5,954 nt of DNA, from positions 1 through 5,954 of the forward strand of contig JAPPKP010000314.1 of assembly GCA_028819955.1 (NCBI GenBank), written 5' to 3'. Made by a program: the position numbers and the translations under genes. Source of the stretch: Rhodospirillaceae bacterium. GTDB lineage: Bacteria > Pseudomonadota > Alphaproteobacteria > UBA828. How positions within the stretch are numbered: position 1 is the first letter of the stretch; every line of letters begins with the position of its first letter. Of this stretch, positions 1-5,954 are shown piece by piece. The notes beneath the pieces were generated by a model. The model saw only the letters and a program-made list of their open reading frames with translations, did no database searches and had not been told where the DNA came from.

Positions 1-1
1 C

Positions 2-220
2 CGCGTGCCGGTGCCGACCAAGACCATCACCAGCATCATGTTCGGCGGCGAGAACTTGGACGTGGCCTATCTCACCTCAATGGGCCGCACGGACTTCCTG
101 GGTCCCGAGGCCCAGAAAATCTTCGGCGAGGCGTCGAAGCCGCAGCCCCACGGCGGCGGCATCCTCGCGGTTTCGGGTCTCGGCGTTCAGGGCCTGCCGG
201 AGCCCCGCTTCGGCGGCTGA
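2..220 (+). CDS. SMP-30/gluconolactonase/regucalcin-like protein, C-terminal fragment
   Basis: This is the last 72 codons of a gene that enters from the left edge; the frame is already open at position 2 and ends in TGA at 218-220. The GTG at position 5 is probably internal, not a start. The fragment matches the final blade of the six-bladed SMP-30/LRE beta-propeller: a VPVPTKTITSIMFGG strand comparable to the LPVDKTTSCCFGG stretch of animal regucalcin, then an LDVAYLTS strand, a loop, a GGGILAV strand and the terminal GLGVQGLPEPRFGG, which resembles the GLGVKG...YAG end of regucalcin. The C-terminus therefore looks complete. Family members are metal-dependent, usually cytoplasmic sugar lactonases, but the metal-binding Glu, Asn and Asp lie upstream of this fragment, so activity and substrate cannot be judged. 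The gene converges on addA and is probably unrelated to it in function. The family call rests on remembered similarity and is fairly secure; the exact substrate is unknown. Confidence 0.85.
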   Translation, partial: RVPVPTKTITSIMFGGENLDVAYLTSMGRTDFLGPEAQKIFGEASKPQPHGGGILAVSGLGVQGLPEPRFGG

Positions 221-239
221 CTTACTCGCCCACCGGCAG
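194..239. other. Inverted repeat spanning the convergent gene ends
   Basis: A perfect 7-base inverted repeat, CTGCCGG at 194-200 and CCGGCAG at 233-239, brackets both stop codons of the convergent pair. Inside it, 201-207 can pair with 211-218, with one bulged C at 214 and a CTT loop. No T-tract follows on either strand, so this is not a standard intrinsic terminator. In such GC-rich DNA short inverted repeats arise by chance, and any role in termination is speculative. Confidence 0.25.
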
Positions 240-3200
240 CCAGATCAGTCGGGGGGCGTCGACGAAGAGCAGGCCGCAGGTGATTGTGCGGTTCGGGAAG
301 ACCGCCGAGAGCGCCATGCGATAGCTCTCCATTTGGGCGCGGTAGGCCTCGGGCACGGCTTCGTCCTCCGCCGGCGCACGGCCGGTCTTGTAGTCGAGCG
401 CGGTCACCTCCCGCTTGCGCACCAGCAGCCGGTCGATCTGGCCCGAGATTACCTTGTCGCCCACAACGGCGCTGATCGGCGCCTCGGCCAGCGCCTCGGG
501 CGCGAAGAGTGCGGCGAACGCCGGATCGTCAATCAGCGCGATCATCGACCCGGCCAGCGCCTCGCGCTCGCCTTCGTCGAGATCGTGCCTCTCCAGCAAG
601 CGGTGGGCAGCGGCAGGCCGATCTGCCGGCGCCAGCGCTGGCAGGTGCTCCAGCAGTTTGTGCGCCGCGATGCCGCGCAAGCGGGCGCTCTGCCCGGCGG
701 CATCGATCGGCGAGTGAGGCGCCGGCTCCGGGAGCGCGCGCGAGGGCGCGAGCGGGCGGGGCGCAGGCGGCTCTTCGGCCGGCGGCACGAGCAGTTCGGG
801 CGGCAGCGGCGGGAGCGCCTCGTCCTCGGGCGCCGGCTCCACAGGTGAGGGGAGCGGCGCCGTCTGGGGTTCGGCGTAGACCAGGCCCGTGCCGTCCGGC
901 GTTGCCAACGGCTGGACACCCTTCAGGCCTGCCATTCCGGAGCGCACGAGTGCGTACCAGCAATCCTCGGGCAGCGTGCCCCGGCCCTGCCAGCCGCAGA
1001 CGTAGAGCCGGTCCTCGGCACGGGTCATCGCGACGTAGAGCAGCCGCCGGTACTCCTCCTCCTGGGCGGCGCGCGCGCGGTCGCGGGCGGCGCTCGTCAC
1101 CAAATCTTCCCGATCCGCCCGGCCGGGGAAGAGCAAGCCCTCGACCGTGCCGACGCCGCTGTCCTCCCGCTCCTCCTCCAGCCAGACCAGCGGGTCCCGC
1201 CCCCTCGGCTTGCGCATGGTATCGGGCAGGAAGACCACTGGCGCCTCCAGCCCCTTGGCGCCGTGCACGGTCATGATTCGCACCTCGTCCCGGCCCTGCT
1301 CGAAGTCCCTCTTGATCTCCGCGCGGCCGTCCTGGACCCAGTGCAGAAATCCCTGGAGCGAGGGCGGGTGCGTGCGGCCGTGGGCGAGCGCGAGCGCCAG
1401 GAACTCTTCGATGGCGTCTCCCGACTCCGGGCCCAGGCGTCCGAGCAGCGCCGCTCGCCCGCCGCGCGCACCCAGCACCTCGCTGTAGAACTCGAAGGGC
1501 GCCATCCAGTCTGCGGCGCCGCGAAAAGCGACGAGCGCTTCGTGCGCCTCGGCAAACGCAGGGCTCTCGTCCCGCCGCCGGGCGAGCGTCGCCCACAGGC
1601 TCGCGTCGCCGCGCCCGTGCGCGAGCGCGAACAGCGAGTCCTCGTCGAGCTCAATGAGAGGGCTCTTGAGCACCGTGGCGAGCGTCAAGTCGTCGTCTCG
1701 CAGCAGGCAACACTCGCCGAGCGCGATCAAGTCCATGACCGCGAGCTGCTCGGTCAGCACCATGCGGTCGATCCCCGCCACCGGGACGGCGCGCGCCTTG
1801 AAGGCGCGTAGCAGGTGGTCCACGAAGGGGCCGCGCCGGCGCACCAGCACCAGTACGTCACCGGGCTGGATCGGGCGGCCGCGCGCCTCCAGCCAGCCGT
1901 CGCCGCCTTCGGTCGCCGGCTCTCGCGTCCACGCAGCCACACGGTCCGCGATGAGCGCGGCGAGACGGGCGGCTGGATCGTCGTCTCCCTCACGCGCGAC
2001 CGGCGGCGCCCATGGCTCCAACGGCGGCGCCTCTGCGGGCGCCAGTGGCGGCCACAGCTCGACCCGGCCACCTGCGCCCGCGCGATGAACCTGGTGACGA
2101 ATGGGTACATCCCCGGCGGTGACGCCGGCGCGCGCCGCCGGCCGGGCGAACACGGCGTCCACCGCGGCGAGCACCGCCGCGGTCGAGCGGAAGGATTCGG
2201 CCAGGGGAAGAGACGCCCACGGCCTATCAGCAGCCTCTGCTTGGCCTCGGAAGCTGCGATGGGCCGTGGCGAGCGCGCGGGCGTCGGCGCCCTGGAAGCT
2301 GAAGATCGACTGCTTCTCGTCGCCGACCGCGAAGAGGGTGCGCGGCGCGGCGCGAGCGCCCTCGCCGGCAAAGAACTCCTCCGCAAGTGCCGCGATCACG
2401 GCCCATTGCGTGGGACTGGTGTCCTGCGCCTCGTCGATCAGCAGGTGATCGAGGCCGCCGTTGAGCTTGAAGAGCACCCAGGGCGCGATGCCCGCGCGGG
2501 CGAGCAGGCCGCGGCTCATTGCGATCTGATCGCTGTAGTCGAGCACGGCATGGCGGGCTTTCTCGGCCCCGTAGAAGCCGAGATGACGGGCCGCGACCTC
2601 GATCAGGGCGGCGCTGCTCACGGCCACGCGGGCAGCGTTCCAGCGCTCGACGACCGCGCCAATCCTCTCTTGCTCCAGGCCTAGAGCATTTGCCGCATTC
2701 GGGTGCGCATCGCTGAGCTTTTTGGTGACGAGCCTCTGGATGAGGCCTCCATCCTGGCGCAGGAATGCACGGCGATAGGCGCCAAATCCCGCCCTCCGCC
2801 CGTCTTGGTCGGCGGCGAGCCAACTCGCAATCGCCTGCGCCCGCCTCTGGTCCGTCACGGTGCCGCCGGCTAGCGCGCGGGCCGCGCGGGTCAGCGCCGG
2901 CCGGTCGAAGTCGCCCTCGTCCGATGCTTCGGCCAACACGCTCTCGGCCGTCTCGTCCTCGGCCACGCCCAGGCGAGCGCGCAACGCCGCGATGGCGCCT
3001 ACGGTGCCGCCATGACGCTCCAGCACGGCGGCGAACCGGTCCCGCGTACTGCTCACGTCTGCCAGCAGGGCGCCAAAACCCTCCTCGCCGACCACCGCGG
3101 TCATCGTGGCGAGCGCGACGGCAAGGGCATCGTCGACGTCCTGTCGGGCGGCACTCAGCAGCCGCGCACGCGCCGCGCTGAGCAGCGCGGCGCTCATGCG

Positions 3201-3650
3201 CTCGTCCGCGATCTCGAAATTGGGGGCGACACCCGCCTCAAGCGGAAAGCGCCGCAGCAGCGACTGGCAGAAGGCGTGGATAGTCTGGATCTTCAGCCCA
3301 TCGGGTACGTCGAGCACGGCGGCGAAGAGGCGCCGCGCCCGGTCGAGCGTGGAGCGCCGGGGCGGGGCGCCGGTCAGCACGGCCAATGCATCCGAGAGCG
3401 TCTCGTCGTCAGCGACGGTCCAGTCCGCAAGCTCGCACGTGATCCGGAGCGCCATCTCGGCAGCGGCGGCGCGGGTGAAGGTCAGGCAGAGGATGCGTTC
3501 GGGCGCGGTGCCCCCCAGAAGCAGGCGCAGCACGCGGTCGGTCAGTACCTTGGTCTTGCCGGTGCCAGCCGAGGCGCCGACCCAGACCGAGGCCGCGGGG
3601 TCCGACGCCCGGTGTTGGGTCGGGGTCATCCCTGCCGCCCGTGCCGCCAT
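222..3650 (-). CDS. addA: Double-strand break repair helicase-nuclease subunit AddA
   Basis: AddA is the motor and nuclease subunit of AddAB, which unwinds and degrades broken DNA ends and prepares them for RecA-mediated recombination in the cytoplasm. The 1142-residue product has the UvrD/RecB-type superfamily 1 motifs in order: Walker A GASAGTGKT (25-33, K32), LTFTRAAAAEM (56-66), TIHAFCQ (123-129), Walker B DEAQDT (406-411), GDEKQSIFSFQGAD (443-456), SFRST (486-490), VRIMTVHGAKGLE (790-802) and YRRLLYVAMTRA (867-878). A proline-rich linker (about 922-981) leads to a RecB-like PD-(D/E)XK nuclease with H997, D1073 in GQIDRL, D1086 and K1088 in LDYKTGR, and Q1106/Y1110 in QMESYR, so both activities look intact. 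Length is normal for the alphaproteobacterial form. I chose the ATG at 3650 because GGAGG lies 9 bases upstream and it overlaps the addB stop as TGATG. A GTG at 3677 would add nine residues inside addB, and an ATG at 3629 is a weaker alternative. No frameshift is seen. Confidence 0.97.
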   Translation of the reverse strand: MAARAAGMTPTQHRASDPAASVWVGASAGTGKTKVLTDRVLRLLLGGTAPERILCLTFTRAAAAEMALRITCELADWTVADDETLSDALAVLTGAPPRRSTLDRARRLFAAVLDVPDGLKIQTIHAFCQSLLRRFPLEAGVAPNFEIADERMSAALLSAARARLLSAARQDVDDALAVALATMTAVVGEEGFGALLADVSSTRDRFAAVLERHGGTVGAIAALRARLGVAEDETAESVLAEASDEGDFDRPALTRAARALAGGTVTDQRRAQAIASWLAADQDGRRAGFGAYRRAFLRQDGGLIQRLVTKKLSDAHPNAANALGLEQERIGAVVERWNAARVAVSSAALIEVAARHLGFYGAEKARHAVLDYSDQIAMSRGLLARAGIAPWVLFKLNGGLDHLLIDEAQDTSPTQWAVIAALAEEFFAGEGARAAPRTLFAVGDEKQSIFSFQGADARALATAHRSFRGQAEAADRPWASLPLAESFRSTAAVLAAVDAVFARPAARAGVTAGDVPIRHQVHRAGAGGRVELWPPLAPAEAPPLEPWAPPVAREGDDDPAARLAALIADRVAAWTREPATEGGDGWLEARGRPIQPGDVLVLVRRRGPFVDHLLRAFKARAVPVAGIDRMVLTEQLAVMDLIALGECCLLRDDDLTLATVLKSPLIELDEDSLFALAHGRGDASLWATLARRRDESPAFAEAHEALVAFRGAADWMAPFEFYSEVLGARGGRAALLGRLGPESGDAIEEFLALALAHGRTHPPSLQGFLHWVQDGRAEIKRDFEQGRDEVRIMTVHGAKGLEAPVVFLPDTMRKPRGRDPLVWLEEEREDSGVGTVEGLLFPGRADREDLVTSAARDRARAAQEEEYRRLLYVAMTRAEDRLYVCGWQGRGTLPEDCWYALVRSGMAGLKGVQPLATPDGTGLVYAEPQTAPLPSPVEPAPEDEALPPLPPELLVPPAEEPPAPRPLAPSRALPEPAPHSPIDAAGQSARLRGIAAHKLLEHLPALAPADRPAAAHRLLERHDLDEGEREALAGSMIALIDDPAFAALFAPEALAEAPISAVVGDKVISGQIDRLLVRKREVTALDYKTGRAPAEDEAVPEAYRAQMESYRMALSAVFPNRTITCGLLFVDAPRLIWLPVGE
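708..887 (-). other. Proline-rich linker between the AddA helicase and nuclease domains
   Basis: AddA residues about 922-981 are dominated by Pro, Ala and Glu, with runs such as LPPLPPELLVPP and EEPPAPRPLAP. This separates the last helicase motif (ending near 878) and its following strands from the nuclease domain (from about 990). RecB and AddA proteins are known to tether the nuclease by a flexible linker, and this segment fits that role. It lies in frame and the conserved nuclease motifs resume after it, so it is not a frameshift artefact. Confidence 0.65.
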
Positions 3651-5954
3651 CACGCGTCGCCTCCGGGCACAGACCACTCCTTGTGCCGTGCGAGGTGAGC
3701 GTAGTCGTTCCAGCGCGGCGCGAGCGCCGGGCGGGGTACCGGGTGATAGGGAGTTGCCGGGTCGTCGAAGCGTGCAACCAGGCCACGCAGGCCTTGCGCC
3801 GCCGTGCGCCCGAGCACGCTCGCGTCGTCGCCGATTGCGGTGATCTCGCCGGCAGTCTCGGCGCCGCTCAGCTTCCAGTATGCGAGGGCCGAGACCTCGG
3901 CCGCGTCGACGCCCGCGAAGCCGCCGGCGCTGGCGATCGCCGCCTCCAGCGACAGCTGCGGACTGCGCCCGTCCCTGACGTGGCTCCTACTCGGAACGCC
4001 GCCCGTCTTGTAATCGATGATTTCTAGCGCGCCCGCATCGGTGCGGTCGATCCGGTCAGCCTTCGCCGTGAGGCGAAAATCTCCCGCCGGCGCTTCAATC
4101 TCGAGGGCGCCCTCCACCTCGGTCACGAGCGGCAGGAAACCGGGCCGGCGATCCCGTTCGGTTTTGAGGAACCAGCGCGCGATCCGCTCGAAACGGGGCC
4201 ACCAGAAGGCGAGCACGCCGGGCCGCGCGCCTGCCGCCTCGAAGTGCGCCCGGCCGAGTGCCAGCAGGCGTGCTTCGGCATCCGGCGGCAGGGCGTCCTG
4301 ATGTTCACGCACGAAGGCGTCGAGAATCCGGTGGATGATGATGCCGCGCTCCGCCGCGCTCGGGTCCGCGTCGATGGGATCGAGAGGCCGGAGCCGCAAG
4401 ATGTCGCGCGCATAGATGGAATAGGGGTCGGCGATCCAGGTCTCGATCTTTGTGACCGAGAGGCGCCTGGGCCGCGCGGCGACCGGCGGCGTAGGTGCCG
4501 GCGCGGGACGGGGGCCGGATGGCACCGCCGGTCGGTCGAGGGCATGCCACCAGGCGAGTAGCGCCGGCTCCGTGGCGCGAAGCGCCGTCGCTCCCTCCGG
4601 CCCAATGGCGAGCAGGGCATCCAGGCGCTGGAGCCAGCGTGATGGGATCGTGGGCGTGCCCTCGATGCGCCGCGCCCGCGTCAGGTAGACCTCCTGCGCT
4701 CCGCAGCACTGGACGAAGTCATGGGCCGATAAGCCGATGCGCAGCTCCGGCGGCGGCAGTCCGAAGTCCGCGCGCATGGGGCGGCTCATCCAGGGGTCGC
4801 CCGCGGCCGCAGGCGGCCAAACCCCCTCGTTCAGCCCGCCCAGGATCATGCAGTCCGCGTGCTGCAGCCGGGCCTCCAGCGGACCCCAAATCTGCAGGCG
4901 GGGATGGCGGCCGAAGGGCGGGCGGACCACGTGGTCCTCCATCAGCGCATCGAGCAGCGCCGGGTAGTGGGCAGGTGCCACCGGCGGCAGCGCCGGCGCC
5001 GCCTCCAGGAGCCCAGCCACGAAGTGCGCCGCCCGGGCGCCGGCTTCGCCCGACCAGAGCCGCGCGGCACCTGCTTCGCCGTCCGAGCCCGCCAGCCACT
5101 CCGTAAATTCAATGTGGGCCTGCAGGAGCTTGCGCAGGTCGGCATTGGGCAGCGCCATGAGGGCGGCGAAGGGTGCGGCGGCGGCTTCCAGCCCTTCGAG
5201 CCAGGGGCGGATGACGCCGTCACCCTCTTTCAGGGCTTTCCGCAGGCCGCTGAAACCCGGCGCAGGCCGCGGGCCACGCAGAATCGCTCTCTCCATGGCT
5301 CGCACCGAGCGCCGCCATGCCGCCGGCGTTTCGCCGCCAGCCGCGAGCGGATGTTTCAGCGCGGCCAGCAGCGGGACCGGCGCGGCGTCCTCGGCGACGA
5401 GCCGGGCGGTGAGCCGCAAAAAGCCGCCAGGTGCCGTCTCTCCCAGCGGCTCGCCGGCGGAATCGTTCACCTCGATCCGCCAGCGCCGAAGCTCCGCCGC
5501 GACCCGGCGGGCGAGCGCACGATCCGCCGTCACCAGCGCGGCGGTGCGGCCGGGGGTCTCCAGCGCGCGGCGCATGACGATGGCGATGACGCCCGCCTCC
5601 TCCTGCGGGCTCGCGCAGTCAATCCGGTGGAGGTCGCGGAGCGCATCGGGCGCCGGCGGCGGCAGCCCGCGCCAGGCGGTGATGGTCTCCGCTGGCCGCA
5701 TCGCGTCGGCGATCAGCCGCGAACGGGCGCGGGTGGCGGCGCTGCCCGCCCCGTCACCGCCCGGCCATGGCGCGACCTCGCTGCGCTCCACGCCGATATG
5801 GTCGAGCAGACCCTTCAACGCGTACTGCGGATGGGTGGGGCCGATGGCCTCCCAGGTCTCGTCGTGGGCGGCCGGGGGGAGGCCGGGGGGAAAGACCGCG
5901 CCCCCCCGCAGGGGCCGCCAGGTGGGGGGCCGGGGGCGTGGGGGGCGCCCGCAC
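3650..5954 (-). CDS. addB: Double-strand break repair protein AddB, partial (N-terminus off the right edge)
   Basis: AddB is the partner of AddA: it carries a second nuclease and, in studied homologues, a helicase-like fold that is not the motor. The frame is open from the stop at 3650-3652 to the window edge, giving 767 residues, so I estimate that roughly 200-250 N-terminal residues are missing. The TTG at 5818 is internal, because recognisable AddB sequence (ETWEAIGPTHPQYA) continues upstream of it. Counting from the edge, a GGLNEGVWPP motif lies at 372-381, typical of the inactivated helicase-like core. The C-terminal PD-(D/E)XK nuclease shows H541 in GIIIHRILDAF, D633 in KADRID, D647 and K649 in IDYKTG, and Q666 in QLSLEA, so it appears catalytically complete. 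There is no cysteine after residue 417, so the Fe-S staple of Bacillus AddB is absent. The protein ends in an HLARHKEWS stretch typical of alphaproteobacterial AddB. The first 25-30 residues in the window (about 5870-5954) look degraded, probably by sequencing error. Confidence 0.94.
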   Translation of the reverse strand, partial: CGRPPRPRPPTWRPLRGGAVFPPGLPPAAHDETWEAIGPTHPQYALKGLLDHIGVERSEVAPWPGGDGAGSAATRARSRLIADAMRPAETITAWRGLPPPAPDALRDLHRIDCASPQEEAGVIAIVMRRALETPGRTAALVTADRALARRVAAELRRWRIEVNDSAGEPLGETAPGGFLRLTARLVAEDAAPVPLLAALKHPLAAGGETPAAWRRSVRAMERAILRGPRPAPGFSGLRKALKEGDGVIRPWLEGLEAAAAPFAALMALPNADLRKLLQAHIEFTEWLAGSDGEAGAARLWSGEAGARAAHFVAGLLEAAPALPPVAPAHYPALLDALMEDHVVRPPFGRHPRLQIWGPLEARLQHADCMILGGLNEGVWPPAAAGDPWMSRPMRADFGLPPPELRIGLSAHDFVQCCGAQEVYLTRARRIEGTPTIPSRWLQRLDALLAIGPEGATALRATEPALLAWWHALDRPAVPSGPRPAPAPTPPVAARPRRLSVTKIETWIADPYSIYARDILRLRPLDPIDADPSAAERGIIIHRILDAFVREHQDALPPDAEARLLALGRAHFEAAGARPGVLAFWWPRFERIARWFLKTERDRRPGFLPLVTEVEGALEIEAPAGDFRLTAKADRIDRTDAGALEIIDYKTGGVPSRSHVRDGRSPQLSLEAAIASAGGFAGVDAAEVSALAYWKLSGAETAGEITAIGDDASVLGRTAAQGLRGLVARFDDPATPYHPVPRPALAPRWNDYAHLARHKEWSVPGGDA
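3660..3664 (-). promoter_or_regulatory. Shine-Dalgarno for addA within the 3' end of addB
   Basis: The minus strand reads GGAGG here, followed by 9 bases and then the ATG at 3650-3648. It lies within the last codons of addB. This site decides the addA start in favour of 3650 over the GTG at 3677 and the ATG at 3629, whose only purine-rich stretch (AGGG) abuts the start codon. Together with the one-base TGATG stop/start overlap it suggests translational coupling, which would help keep AddA and AddB in equal amounts for the heterodimer. The coupling is inferred from the arrangement, not shown. Confidence 0.7.
5874..5945. other. Cluster of G/C homopolymer tracts at the window end
   Basis: Seven tracts crowd into 72 bases: G6 at 5874-5879, G6 at 5885-5890, C7 at 5901-5907, G4 at 5911-5914, G6 at 5924-5929, G5 at 5932-5936 and G6 at 5940-5945. 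Runs of six are rare in the rest of the window (one is at 251-256). In the addB frame this stretch gives a proline- and arginine-rich string, including AVFPPGLPP where alphaproteobacterial AddB normally has something like AVVLPGL. The most likely explanation is base-call error at a contig end rather than a real element. Confidence 0.6.

Noticed and set aside
201..218. Hairpin at the end of the SMP-30-like gene as an intrinsic terminator
   Set aside because: The stem is short with a bulge, lies inside coding sequence up to the stop codon, and no T-tract follows on either strand.
509..1276. Long open frames (255 and 355 aa) overlapping addA on both strands
   Set aside because: Their products are strings of Arg, Ala, Pro and Gly with no recognisable domain. 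They are the usual shadow frames in GC-rich coding DNA, and the addA frame explains the stretch with motifs along its whole length.
3012..3843. Plus-strand open frames of 228 and 245 aa across the addB/addA junction
   Set aside because: They are antisense to conserved AddA and AddB sequence, of low-complexity composition and without any family resemblance.
5816..5818. TTG as the addB start, giving a 722-residue protein
   Set aside because: The frame continues upstream with AddB-like residues to the window edge, and AddB proteins of this group are about 1000 residues long.
5754..5954. Separate 66-aa minus-strand open frame at the right edge
   Set aside because: It is a shadow frame overlapping addB, where the AddB frame gives recognisable sequence (ETWEAIGPTHPQYA). 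Its length reflects the G/C tracts.
1..5954. A new defence or mobile system in the window
   Set aside because: All coding sequence is accounted for by AddA, AddB and an SMP-30-like tail. No transposase, integrase, direct-repeat array or unexplained gene is visible.

Overview
The window is a high-GC bacterial segment that is coding almost from end to end. It most likely comes from an alphaproteobacterium, because the two large proteins have the layout and conserved motifs of the alphaproteobacterial AddA/AddB family. I cannot name a genus.

Layout: positions 2-220 (+) hold the last 72 codons of an SMP-30/gluconolactonase/regucalcin-like protein whose 5' part lies off the left edge. After one spacer base comes the convergent addA gene (222-3650, minus strand, complete, 1142 aa). 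Its start codon overlaps the stop codon of addB by one base. addB (3650-5954, minus strand) runs off the right edge with 767 codons of sense sequence present, and its N-terminal part and the operon promoter are missing. No gap longer than 300 bases lacks a gene, and I see no RNA gene, mobile element or CRISPR array.

AddA and AddB form a two-subunit helicase-nuclease that processes double-strand DNA ends and prepares 3' single strands for RecA, replacing RecBCD. Here AddA carries all the superfamily 1 helicase motifs plus a C-terminal PD-(D/E)XK nuclease. AddB carries a second intact PD-(D/E)XK nuclease but none of the cysteines that build the Fe-S cluster in Bacillus-type AddB. The addB-addA order, the one-base TGATG overlap and a good Shine-Dalgarno inside the end of addB indicate one translationally coupled operon. 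The SMP-30-like gene is on the other strand and looks functionally unrelated.

I found no undescribed system. The points most worth a second look are the abnormal G/C homopolymer tracts in the last 85 bases, where the AddB reading looks degraded (probable contig-end errors), the very tight convergent junction, and the cysteine-free nuclease half of AddB.
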